From UBA12087 sp964370815 (GTDB lineage: Bacteria; Chloroflexota; Anaerolineae; Anaerolineales; Villigracilaceae): 64,000 bases of DNA. Under the pieces are notes generated by a model. It searched no databases, was not told where the DNA came from, and was given only the letters and a program-made list of their open reading frames with translations. The stretch covers positions 62,001 to 126,000 of the forward strand of contig CAYJKQ010000007.1 in assembly GCA_964370815.1 (NCBI GenBank). The letters run 5' to 3'. The position numbers were made by a program, and so were the translations under genes. Shown piece by piece: positions 42,741-50,441 of the stretch; within the stretch, counting starts at the first letter, position 1, and every line of letters starts with the position of its first letter.

Positions 42741-43352
42741 TTGATCTTGAAAAACAAATACGGGAAAAATAATCCAGTTGATCATCAATCGATAATGAAA
42801 TATCTGAACTTCGAACGGTGGGATTTCAAGGTCGTTAATGATGGTTTACCACATCAATACCCGGGTATATTTTTACGATCTGAATATTGCATGATAAAAA
42901 TTCTGACAATTCAGGATAGACCCCTTGAAGAACCGGATGTATTTTTTAAGTATGGCAGGCTCCATGCTCCCCTGAACCGCGATACCATGATATGGAATGG
43001 AGAAAAACATTATTGTTGGCATAGCATTGATAAAGTATTGCTGTTTTTTGAAGAACTTTCTCTTGCTGACACAAAAAATATGATGTTCAAAAAACCGCGT
43101 ATCATGAAGGAAATCTACGAATTAAACAAAAGCAAGGGATGGAAACCTGGTGAATATGCTGCTTTGGAGCAATCACTGATCTGGGAGAAATATGGTCAGC
43201 GCTTGTTCAATCTTTTTGATTTAAGGCAGCAAAATTTGTGGAATGAATACGCTGACTTTCTTAAAGAATTCTATAAGATCCAAGATGAGAAAATCAGGCT
43301 AAAAGGACGCACACCTAGACCTTCGGTCCCGCCTCTGTATAAGGTTTGCTGA
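42741..43352 (+). CDS. Protein of unknown function
   Basis: A 203-residue, basic and aromatic-rich protein (YLNFERWDFKVVNDG, HYCWHSIDKVLLFFEEL). No signal peptide, membrane segment or known motif is seen. Start is TTG at 42741 (AAGGA just upstream) or ATG at 42795, which would give 185 residues. AT content is somewhat higher than its neighbours. No family recognised. It stands alone between the PQQ enzyme and msrQ. Confidence 0.6.
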   Translation: MILKNKYGKNNPVDHQSIMKYLNFERWDFKVVNDGLPHQYPGIFLRSEYCMIKILTIQDRPLEEPDVFFKYGRLHAPLNRDTMIWNGEKHYCWHSIDKVLLFFEELSLADTKNMMFKKPRIMKEIYELNKSKGWKPGEYAALEQSLIWEKYGQRLFNLFDLRQQNLWNEYADFLKEFYKIQDEKIRLKGRTPRPSVPPLYKVC

Positions 43353-43423
43353 AGTTGTCAACCAATGCGCTGAAAAAGAGGAAATTTCCTGGGAGGGGAA
43401 TAATCAACCAACAATAAACTGCC

Positions 43424-44125
43424 TCAGCTGACCATTTTCTGTGTTCTTATCCATAGTCTCTGTCGCAGTGAAGTCGCCCAGCGCTTCACGGGTGGAATGC
43501 GCAGGACCAGCAGCACTGTGATCACGAATCCCAAGACCAGCGGGCGGACGATGTTTCCGCTCAGGGTGGTAAGCGAGCCTTTTAGAGCCAGGGCATTGTG
43601 CAGAACAGCCAGGGCACCCACCAGGTAGATCAACCTGTGAAGTTTCTTCCATCTTTTCCCCAGGCGTTTCATCCAATATTTAAAGGAGGTGGTTGCAAGC
43701 GCCAGAAGGATAAATCCTGCCGATGAGCCGATGATGATAAATGGTTTCTCGATCATCAACTTGAATATTTCGCGCAGATCCAGCCCATAATCCAATACTG
43801 CGAAAGTCAGGAAATGGAGGCTGAAGTAAAAGAAGGTGTACAAACCCAGGGCGCGGCCATGTTTTGATAACCTTCTCCAGCCTGTCAGGGTTACCAGGGG
43901 GGTCACTGCCAGGCTCAGCACCAGCATATTGATGGCAGCTCGCCCAAGATATTGTTCGATGAACTGGATCGGGTTAAAGGTCAGACCGTTGGTCTGCCAC
44001 TTGTAAATGAGCATGATCAGGGAGAGTGATCCGATCAAATGAACGCCAATCCGCAGCCAGTCGACAGATGCCTTGACTTGTTTTTTGGATCTTGGAAAGG
44101 ATGCCCCTGCAAAGTTTGGTTTCAT
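43424..44125 (-). CDS. msrQ: MsrQ, haem-binding membrane subunit of the methionine sulfoxide reductase system
   Basis: The 233-residue protein has six membrane helices and matches the YedZ/MsrQ (ferric-reductase-like) family: LLIYKWQTNGL, GRAAINMLVLSLAVTPL, RRLSKHGRALGLYTFFYFSLHFLTF, KRWKKLHRLIYLVGALAVLHNAL. Conserved His residues in the helices bind haem. MsrQ passes electrons from the quinone pool to MsrP. It lies eight bases downstream of msrP on the same strand, the standard arrangement. Confidence 0.92.
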   Translation of the reverse strand: MKPNFAGASFPRSKKQVKASVDWLRIGVHLIGSLSLIMLIYKWQTNGLTFNPIQFIEQYLGRAAINMLVLSLAVTPLVTLTGWRRLSKHGRALGLYTFFYFSLHFLTFAVLDYGLDLREIFKLMIEKPFIIIGSSAGFILLALATTSFKYWMKRLGKRWKKLHRLIYLVGALAVLHNALALKGSLTTLSGNIVRPLVLGFVITVLLVLRIPPVKRWATSLRQRLWIRTQKMVS

Positions 44126-44133
44126 TGCTTATC

Positions 44134-45069
44134 TTAATAATACTTTTGAAGATCCATTCCTTCATACAGGGTTGCCACCTGGTCGGTATAGCCATTGAAC
44201 ATCAAGGTTTCCCGGCGGCTGATCTCACCGATGCGTCGTTCGGAACCTTGACTCCAGCGTGGATGGTCGACTTGCGGATTGACGTTGGCATAAAACCCGT
44301 ATTCATTGGGGGCGATCGTTTCCCACAAAGTGGCGGGTTGTTTGGCTGTCAGTTCCACCTTGATCACGGCTTTGATGGATTTAAAACCATACTTCCAGGG
44401 TACCACCAGGCGGATGCCGCCGCCATTCTGGGCGGGCAATTCGCCGCCATACAAGCCGGTGGCAAGCAAGGTCAGGTCATGCATGGCTTCATCCAGGCGC
44501 AAGCCTTCCTGGTAGGGCCAGGGATAATTCGGTTGTTTTTGTCCGGGCATTTCATCCGGGTTGAATACCGTTTCAAAGCGCACATATTTGGCTTCAGAAC
44601 TGGGTTCCACCTCGGTCAGTAATTTGGAGAGCGGAAATCCGAACCAGGGGATGACCATGCTCCAGGCTTCAACACAACGCAGACGGTAGATGCGCTCTTC
44701 AGGCTGGAATTTCCTGATCAGGTCATCCACACCATACTTGCCTGGTTTGTTGACCAACCCGGATACTTCCACCTCCCAGGGTGAGGTCTGGAAGTTTTCA
44801 GCCAGCCTGGCCACGCCTTCCTTATCAGTTGTAAATTCATAATAATTGTTGTAATGCGTAATTTCATCAAACGTATTGGGTGTCTCACCAATATCACTGA
44901 TTTGGGAGGGGTTTGCTGTAACACCCGGATTTGCCTGAATGGGAGACACTCCACAAGCCGCCAGGGTTAAACTGCCAGCAATTACGCCGGCTGCTTTAAT
45001 AAAATCACGCCTGGAAAGGTATACCTCTTTTGGGGTGATCTGTGATGATGGGATGGTATTGTTTTTCAT
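44134..45069 (-). CDS. msrP: MsrP, molybdopterin methionine sulfoxide reductase catalytic subunit
   Basis: The 311-residue protein has a twin-arginine signal (SRRDFIKAAGVIAGSLTLAACG), sending it folded to the outside, with a lipobox-like AAC. The mature part matches YedY/MsrP: FDEITHYNNYYEFTTDKE, WEVEVSGLVNKPG, the Mo-ligand Cys in YRLRCVEAWSMVIPWFGFPL, and WKYGFKSIKAVIKVEL. It repairs oxidised Met residues in secreted proteins. It is translated just before msrQ, and the two form the MsrPQ operon. Confidence 0.94.
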   Translation of the reverse strand: MKNNTIPSSQITPKEVYLSRRDFIKAAGVIAGSLTLAACGVSPIQANPGVTANPSQISDIGETPNTFDEITHYNNYYEFTTDKEGVARLAENFQTSPWEVEVSGLVNKPGKYGVDDLIRKFQPEERIYRLRCVEAWSMVIPWFGFPLSKLLTEVEPSSEAKYVRFETVFNPDEMPGQKQPNYPWPYQEGLRLDEAMHDLTLLATGLYGGELPAQNGGGIRLVVPWKYGFKSIKAVIKVELTAKQPATLWETIAPNEYGFYANVNPQVDHPRWSQGSERRIGEISRRETLMFNGYTDQVATLYEGMDLQKYY

Positions 45070-45891
45070 GTAAAACTCCTGATTACAAGGTATGCTAACT
45101 GCTCAAGCTAAAACCCAAAAAATTTCTCTGGCAGAAGGATTGGAACACTTAGCCTGAGATTGATGCTGTCGATCACTTTGTTTTTACTGGTAGACTTTTA
45201 GTGGTATTCTCGTTAAGTGTTTGATCATTTATTTTTTGTAGGTTGGGCTGAGGGGCTCAAAGGTATTGCTCAAGCAGGTAATTCATTACCCTGAAACCCA
45301 ACGATATACTTTGCGTTCTGTTGTCAATTGATTTTGGCGATCCCGGATTGACACTACCCAACCCACAAATTGCTCAATTATTGAGAGAGAGAACCATTCA
45401 GGGTCTGAGTTGTAACAAGTAATGTATCATTAAAATATTAATTTGGTATTAATTTAGAATAAGGTCTTTTTTCACCGATTCGGTCAGGAACACTTGGAGG
45501 TCTTCCTAAGTGTACGTATGTCGCACCTTCGCAAAACCTTGTCATTAAGAGACCGACCGGTATCACAATAGATAAGATTAGAATTCTGGAAAATAATCCG
45601 AGACATAATAGGATATATAATATCTATTATATTGTAATATATAGTATAATCTTATTATCGTAACCAGGGAGTTTCAATAGTTAGATCGCCAGCTATTGTT
45701 ATTGGGTGGGAGATCAACCCGGACACCATCACAATATCAAGGTATTCATAATTTAATATTTGGTCATATATCGAAACGCTGGATTTATTTTAAAACCCTC
45801 TTCAATTAATGGGTATGTGTGAAGGCAGCCATCTTTTGCTTTTTTCCCTTCTCGCATGAGTATGGATTGATTTATGTAGGAGTTAATTAAC
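45070..45891. other. Long intergenic region with a decayed dispersed repeat
   Basis: No gene longer than a few dozen codons with a plausible start is seen. From about 45238 to 45305 is a decayed GTAGGTTGGG...GAAACCCAACG-type repeat common in bacterial genomes; CTACCCAACCCAC near 45354 looks like an inverted partner. A hairpin CACTT...AAGTG lies near 45490-45513. An AT-rich palindromic stretch (45605-45660) precedes the monooxygenase gene and may include its promoter. Confidence 0.4.
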
Positions 45892-47121
45892 ATGACTGAA
45901 AGAATGGATACTGTTATTATTGGTGGCGGCCAGGGCGGTCTCTCCACCAGCTACTACTTGAAGCAACAGGATCGCGAGCATATTGTTTTGGAGCAATCAA
46001 ATCAAGCCGCAAAAGCCTGGCGTGAGCGCTGGGATTCATTTACGCTCAACACTCCCAACAAAATGACCAGGCTCCCTGGAGCAGAGTACCAGGGTGATGA
46101 CCCGGATGGATTCCTGGCTCGCGAAAAAATCATCGCTTATTTTGAAGATTACATAACTCGCTTCGAATTGCCTGTCAGATATGGCGTCAAGGTGAAAACC
46201 GTGGAGCCGATTCGATCAGGTTACCTTGTTTCCTGCGATGGTGCGGAATTTGAAGCTGTCAATGTTGTTGTCGCAACAGGTTTGAATCAAAAAGCCAGGA
46301 TACCTGCCTTCAGTATGAACCTGCCTGGCGGGATCCACCAACTTCATTCCGGAGAATACCGGAATCCATCGGAGCTTCCTGAAGGTGCAGTACTGGTGGT
46401 CGGTTCAGCCCAGTCCGGGTGCCAGATCGCAGAAGAACTTTTCCAGAACGGACGAAAGGTTTATTTATCCGTATGCAGTGCTGGTAGGGTACCCCGCCGC
46501 TATCGTGGAAGGGATGTGACCTATTGGTTGGAAAAAATTCCATTTTTTAACAGGACAGTTGACGATCTCCCATCTCCGAAAGCAAAATTTGCTGCCAATC
46601 CGCATGTCACAGGAAATGCGGGCGGACACACTTTGAACTTGCATCAATTTGTTGAGGAAGGGGTGGTGTTATTAGGACACCTGAATAGAATTGAGGGAGA
46701 TCGCATCTTTTTAGAATCGGACTTGATGGAGAATCTTGAAAAAGCAGATAAATTCGAATCTGACATTATTGCGAAAATAGATGGATATATCCTGGCGCAT
46801 GGAATTGAAGCACCTGTTGAAAACCTCCCGGACTTTCGTGATGGTTATGCTGCACAAGCGATTTCTGAATTGGATCTGAAAAAGGCTGGCATCACCAGTG
46901 TTATTTGGGCTACAGGTTATAGATTTAATTTTGGTATGGTGAAGCTTCCGGTATTTGATGAAGATGGATTCCCTGTCCAGAAGCGCGGAGTTACTGAATT
47001 TCCAGGATTGTACTTTGTAGGACTTCCCTTTATCCACACGGCTGCATCCGGACTCCTGGCAGGTGTTGGTGAGGATGCCAGCTATATTTCGGAACACCTG
47101 GCACAAATGGGTGTCCGGTAA
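45892..47121 (+). CDS. FAD/NAD(P)-binding flavin monooxygenase-type oxidoreductase
   Basis: The 409-residue protein has an N-terminal FAD-binding GxGxxG (VIIGGGQGGLSTSYYLKQ), a second dinucleotide site (VLVVGSAQSGCQIAEEL) near residue 170, and the ATG motif region GITSVIWATGYRFNF near the C-terminus. This layout matches CzcO/YUCCA-like flavin monooxygenases. An AGGAG site lies upstream. The substrate is unknown. A small dimeric-barrel-like gene follows at 58 bases and may act with it. Confidence 0.88.
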   Translation: MTERMDTVIIGGGQGGLSTSYYLKQQDREHIVLEQSNQAAKAWRERWDSFTLNTPNKMTRLPGAEYQGDDPDGFLAREKIIAYFEDYITRFELPVRYGVKVKTVEPIRSGYLVSCDGAEFEAVNVVVATGLNQKARIPAFSMNLPGGIHQLHSGEYRNPSELPEGAVLVVGSAQSGCQIAEELFQNGRKVYLSVCSAGRVPRRYRGRDVTYWLEKIPFFNRTVDDLPSPKAKFAANPHVTGNAGGHTLNLHQFVEEGVVLLGHLNRIEGDRIFLESDLMENLEKADKFESDIIAKIDGYILAHGIEAPVENLPDFRDGYAAQAISELDLKKAGITSVIWATGYRFNFGMVKLPVFDEDGFPVQKRGVTEFPGLYFVGLPFIHTAASGLLAGVGEDASYISEHLAQMGVR

Positions 47122-47179
47122 TGACCCTTCGTAGTTTATAAATCAGGGCAGATAAATAGCAAGAAAGGAAAGGAAAAAA

Positions 47180-47563
47180 ATGTCTGTACCCATAATCTTT
47201 ATCACAACCTTTCAGATCGAAAAAGGTGCCCTCGAGAAATTCAAAGAGGCGGCTCGAAAGTCAACGGATTTCCTGGAGGCGAACGGTCCTCAGCTTTTGG
47301 CAGAGGTCTGCATCGATGAGAATGAGATGCGGGCACATGGAATCCAGGTACATCGAGATTCAGAATCAATCCTCACTCATTGGCAAACTGCTGACCCTTA
47401 CATGCGCGACGTGATGCAGTACATCACCACCACGCGTGTTGATATCTACGGCCAACCAAACGAGGCTGTACTAGAAGGGATGCGACAACTCTCCTCCCAG
47501 GGGGCTGTCATATCCGTAACACCTCATTTCGTTGGTTTTAGCCGACTTCCTGGGATTGAGTAA
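47180..47563 (+). CDS. Small protein, possibly a dimeric alpha-beta barrel (antibiotic biosynthesis monooxygenase-like)
   Basis: The 127-residue product begins IIFITTFQIEKGALEKFKEAARKSTDFLEANGPQLLAEVCID, the N-terminal beta-alpha-beta arrangement seen in ABM/EthD-type ferredoxin-fold proteins, and continues with DSESILTHWQTADPYMRD. Family is a fold-level guess. AGAAAGGAAAGGA precedes the start. It is likely co-transcribed with the flavin monooxygenase upstream. Confidence 0.6.
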   Translation: MSVPIIFITTFQIEKGALEKFKEAARKSTDFLEANGPQLLAEVCIDENEMRAHGIQVHRDSESILTHWQTADPYMRDVMQYITTTRVDIYGQPNEAVLEGMRQLSSQGAVISVTPHFVGFSRLPGIE

Positions 47564-47961
47564 TCTCACTTACCGTATAACATGTGGTACCACCTAACCT
47601 TTGGCAGTCGAGTAGCCACCTCAGCCTACCACAATCTTACTTAACCATTTTTTTCTTAAATTACCTCTTGGAGAAATTAGCATAATAATCAAACTTAATG
47701 TAATGTTCACCATCTCCACCATATTCTTGCTGTTTTTAGGTCTTGGATTAACTTTCATGACCAGTCTTTATTCACGGGATGGTCGGTTTGCTCTATTATC
47801 CAAGTGATCTGTTCGACGAAGCAAGTCGGGTGCAAACTGAATTCCTGATGAAATGGCTATGAATTATGCCGAACTTACTTTTACGGTGGATGCACCAAGG
47901 ATGCTGCGTCTTGCAATGAGAACTTTAAAATGCTGTTTACATTTTTCAAAGGAATAAATAA
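47564..47961. other. Intergenic region, possible small membrane peptide
   Basis: A 34-codon frame from ATG 47703 (MFTISTIFLLFLGLGLTF...) to the TGA at about 47807 encodes one hydrophobic segment. It may be a remnant or a true small peptide. A GTGGTACCAC palindrome lies near 47584. Nothing else was recognised. Confidence 0.3.
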
Positions 47962-49491
47962 ATGAATAATAAAAATCAAAAAACAAATCTAATCGATAGG
48001 GATGCGCCACTCGAAATTCATAGTGAGGAATTTCGTAAACTCGGTTATTCGCTTGTGGACGAAATTGCAGAATTTCTCGATGGATTGTCTCAACGTCCAG
48101 TGACTGTTGATGAGAATCCTCAAACCATACGCAAGATTTTAGGTCCAGACAAACTGCCTGAGGGTGGATCACCCGCAAAGGAAATATTTGAAGACGTAAC
48201 AGACCTGCTCTTTGACCACTCGCTCTTTAACGGTCACCCGAGATTCTGGGGATATATCACATCATCCGCAGCACCCATAGGTGCACTGGCTGATCTATTG
48301 GCAAGTGCAGTGAACCCGAATGTTGGAGCTTCCATCCTATCGCCAATCGCAAGTGAAATTGAAGCACAAACGATACGTTGGATCGCTGACATGATCGGTT
48401 TCCCAAGAACCTGCGGAGGATTGTTGGTAAGCGGTGGCAATATGGCAAATTTTGTGTGCTTCCTGGCTGCTCGCAAATCAAAAGTTACCTGGGATATTAA
48501 AGAAGAAGGTTTGTCTGCAAGCAAGCAACGTATGGTCGTTTATGTTTCGAAAGAAACCCACACCTGGATCGATAAGGCTGCAGAATTATTTGGTTTAGGC
48601 GCAAAATCTGTGCGCTGGATAAAAACCAATGCAGATCAACAAATGGACGTGGAGAGTCTGGAAAAACAGATCGTGGCAGATCTGGCGGATGAGCATTTTC
48701 CTTTTCTTGTAGTTGGAACAGCCGGTACTGTCAGTACTGGTGCAATTGATCCGCTAAATGAAATTGCGGAAATATGCAAAAAATATAATTTATGGTTCCA
48801 TGTAGATGGAGCTTATGGAGCTCCTGCGGCTGTTTTGCCGGATGCTTCCCTTCAGCTATTGGGCTTGCGCAAAGCTGACTCGATAGCGTTGGACCCGCAC
48901 AAATGGCTCTACAGCCCGCTTGAAGCTGGGTGTGTCCTGGTGAGAGATCCTCATCACCTGCTGGAAACTTTCAGTCATCATCCTGTGTATTACAATTTTG
49001 ACGGAAATCGGGAAGATCCACCCATCAACTTTTTAGAGTATGGTTTACAAAACTCGCGCGGTTTCCGAGCACTTAAAGTCTGGTTGGCACTTCGTCAGGT
49101 AGGACGAGAGGGTTATATTCAGATGATCGGTGATGACATAGCCCTTGCACAAGCTCTACATGAGAAGATTGACAATCACCCAGAATTACAAGCTGAAACT
49201 CAGAATCTGAGCATTACGACTTTTCGTTTCATTCCGCTTGATTTGATCGGTCGCCAAGCGGACATCGACAGTTATTTGAATAAACTCAACGAAGAACTTC
49301 TCAACCGATTGCAAAAAAGCGGTGAAGCTTTTATATCAAATGCTATGGTCGATGGAAAATATCTTTTGCGAGCATGTATCGTCAACTTCCGCACAACATT
49401 GTCTGATGTTGAAGCTCTTCCAGAGATTGTAATAAGACTCGGAAGGAAACTTGATTCTGAAATTCGCCCCAAATCATTTCTGGCAAGCTAG
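47962..49491 (+). CDS. Pyridoxal-phosphate decarboxylase, aromatic-L-amino-acid/glutamate type
   Basis: The 509-residue protein matches group II PLP decarboxylases: HPRFWGYITSSAAPIGALADLLASAVN, a VSGGNMANFVCFLAAR segment, LWFHVDGAYGAPAAV with the PLP-binding Asp, and the Schiff-base Lys in LDPHKWLYSPLEAGCVLV. The enzyme decarboxylates an aromatic amino acid or a relative such as tryptophan, tyrosine or DOPA; the exact substrate is not clear. AAAGGAA is just upstream. A strong terminator follows. Slightly AT-richer codons than the core genes were noted. Confidence 0.92.
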   Translation: MNNKNQKTNLIDRDAPLEIHSEEFRKLGYSLVDEIAEFLDGLSQRPVTVDENPQTIRKILGPDKLPEGGSPAKEIFEDVTDLLFDHSLFNGHPRFWGYITSSAAPIGALADLLASAVNPNVGASILSPIASEIEAQTIRWIADMIGFPRTCGGLLVSGGNMANFVCFLAARKSKVTWDIKEEGLSASKQRMVVYVSKETHTWIDKAAELFGLGAKSVRWIKTNADQQMDVESLEKQIVADLADEHFPFLVVGTAGTVSTGAIDPLNEIAEICKKYNLWFHVDGAYGAPAAVLPDASLQLLGLRKADSIALDPHKWLYSPLEAGCVLVRDPHHLLETFSHHPVYYNFDGNREDPPINFLEYGLQNSRGFRALKVWLALRQVGREGYIQMIGDDIALAQALHEKIDNHPELQAETQNLSITTFRFIPLDLIGRQADIDSYLNKLNEELLNRLQKSGEAFISNAMVDGKYLLRACIVNFRTTLSDVEALPEIVIRLGRKLDSEIRPKSFLAS

Positions 49492-49543
49492 TGGACGGAG
49501 AAATTCTATATACGATCTTACATTTGGGAGTGAAGCAGGACTT

Positions 49544-49579
49544 AAAAGCCTGGCAGGGTTTGAACCCTGCCAGGCTTTT
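49544..49579. terminator. Strong Rho-independent terminator
   Basis: AAAAGCCTGGCAGGGTT (49544-49560) and its exact reverse complement (49563-49579) flank TG, giving a 17-bp perfect stem with T and A runs at both ends. It can act in both directions between the decarboxylase gene and the LysM gene, which are convergent. Confidence 0.9.
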
Positions 49580-49635
49580 TTGCATCTGTAGTGATCCGAT
49601 TATTTAGATTTGATAAAAACCCTTCTGAGTTACGA

Positions 49636-50358
49636 TCAAGGCGTTGGGGTTACTGTGGGGGTGCTTATGCTGGTGGGAACAGCGGTCACCATGTTGACAG
49701 GTATGATCAGCAATTGACCGGGGTAAATTACTGAAGTCTCATCTTCAAGGATATCCGGATTGGCTTTGATGATGTCTGCAATGGTGCTGAGGAATTTATC
49801 AGCAATGGTGCCCAGACTGTCTCCAGGCATCACAAAGTAGGTGATCTTGGTGCCGCGCGGGGCATCCTGCGGCCAGGGTGTCAGGGTGGGCATGGGCCAG
49901 CCGGGTGGTGGAACCAGGATCTCCTGACCGACATAAATGATCTGGGTGACAGAATCAATGACCGGGTTGAACATCAGGATCAGAATAACCCCATTCTCAC
50001 CCAGTTCAAACTTTTCGGCAATGGTGGAAATGGAATCACCTTCCTGGATAATATAATAGAAAGGCGCGCTTGGTGTGGGTGTGGTGGTCTGGGTGGGCGT
50101 GCTGGTGAGCGTGGGAGTCTGGGTGGGCGGGGGCGTGTTGGTTGGGGAAGGTGTGATGGTGGGCGTGGGTGTCTTGGATGCGAAAAGGGTGATGGAACCA
50201 ACGCCTCCATTGAGCGATAACACCAGGATGATAATACCACCGATCACAAATACAGCCGCCAGGATCCAGATCAGAATGGGTTGTAAACGACTGCGCCGTT
50301 TACGGTACGAGTCGATCGTAGATTTTATGGGAGGATTTTCGTTCATTTTTTTGTCCAT
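49636..50358 (-). CDS. Membrane-anchored protein with two LysM domains
   Basis: The 240-residue protein has a short cytoplasmic start (KSTIDSYRKRRSRLQP), one membrane helix (ILIWILAAVFVIGGIIILVL), a Thr/Pro linker (about residues 60-98) and two LysM domains (YYIIQEGDSISTIAEKFEL... and TYFVMPGDSLGTIADKFL...). It ends in a Thr/Pro tail. It should face the cell wall and bind peptidoglycan. Start is ATG at 50358 or 50346 (MNENPP). It lies downstream of uvrA on the same strand with 80 bases between; a functional link is not implied. Confidence 0.88.
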   Translation of the reverse strand: MDKKMNENPPIKSTIDSYRKRRSRLQPILIWILAAVFVIGGIIILVLSLNGGVGSITLFASKTPTPTITPSPTNTPPPTQTPTLTSTPTQTTTPTPSAPFYYIIQEGDSISTIAEKFELGENGVILILMFNPVIDSVTQIIYVGQEILVPPPGWPMPTLTPWPQDAPRGTKITYFVMPGDSLGTIADKFLSTIADIIKANPDILEDETSVIYPGQLLIIPVNMVTAVPTSISTPTVTPTP

Positions 50359-50441
50359 TCAGGTCACTTGCAATAGATTAATTGATGTGCTGGGGGTAAA
50401 CCCATCCACTATTACCAATTATTCTACCTGAGATTCGGTCT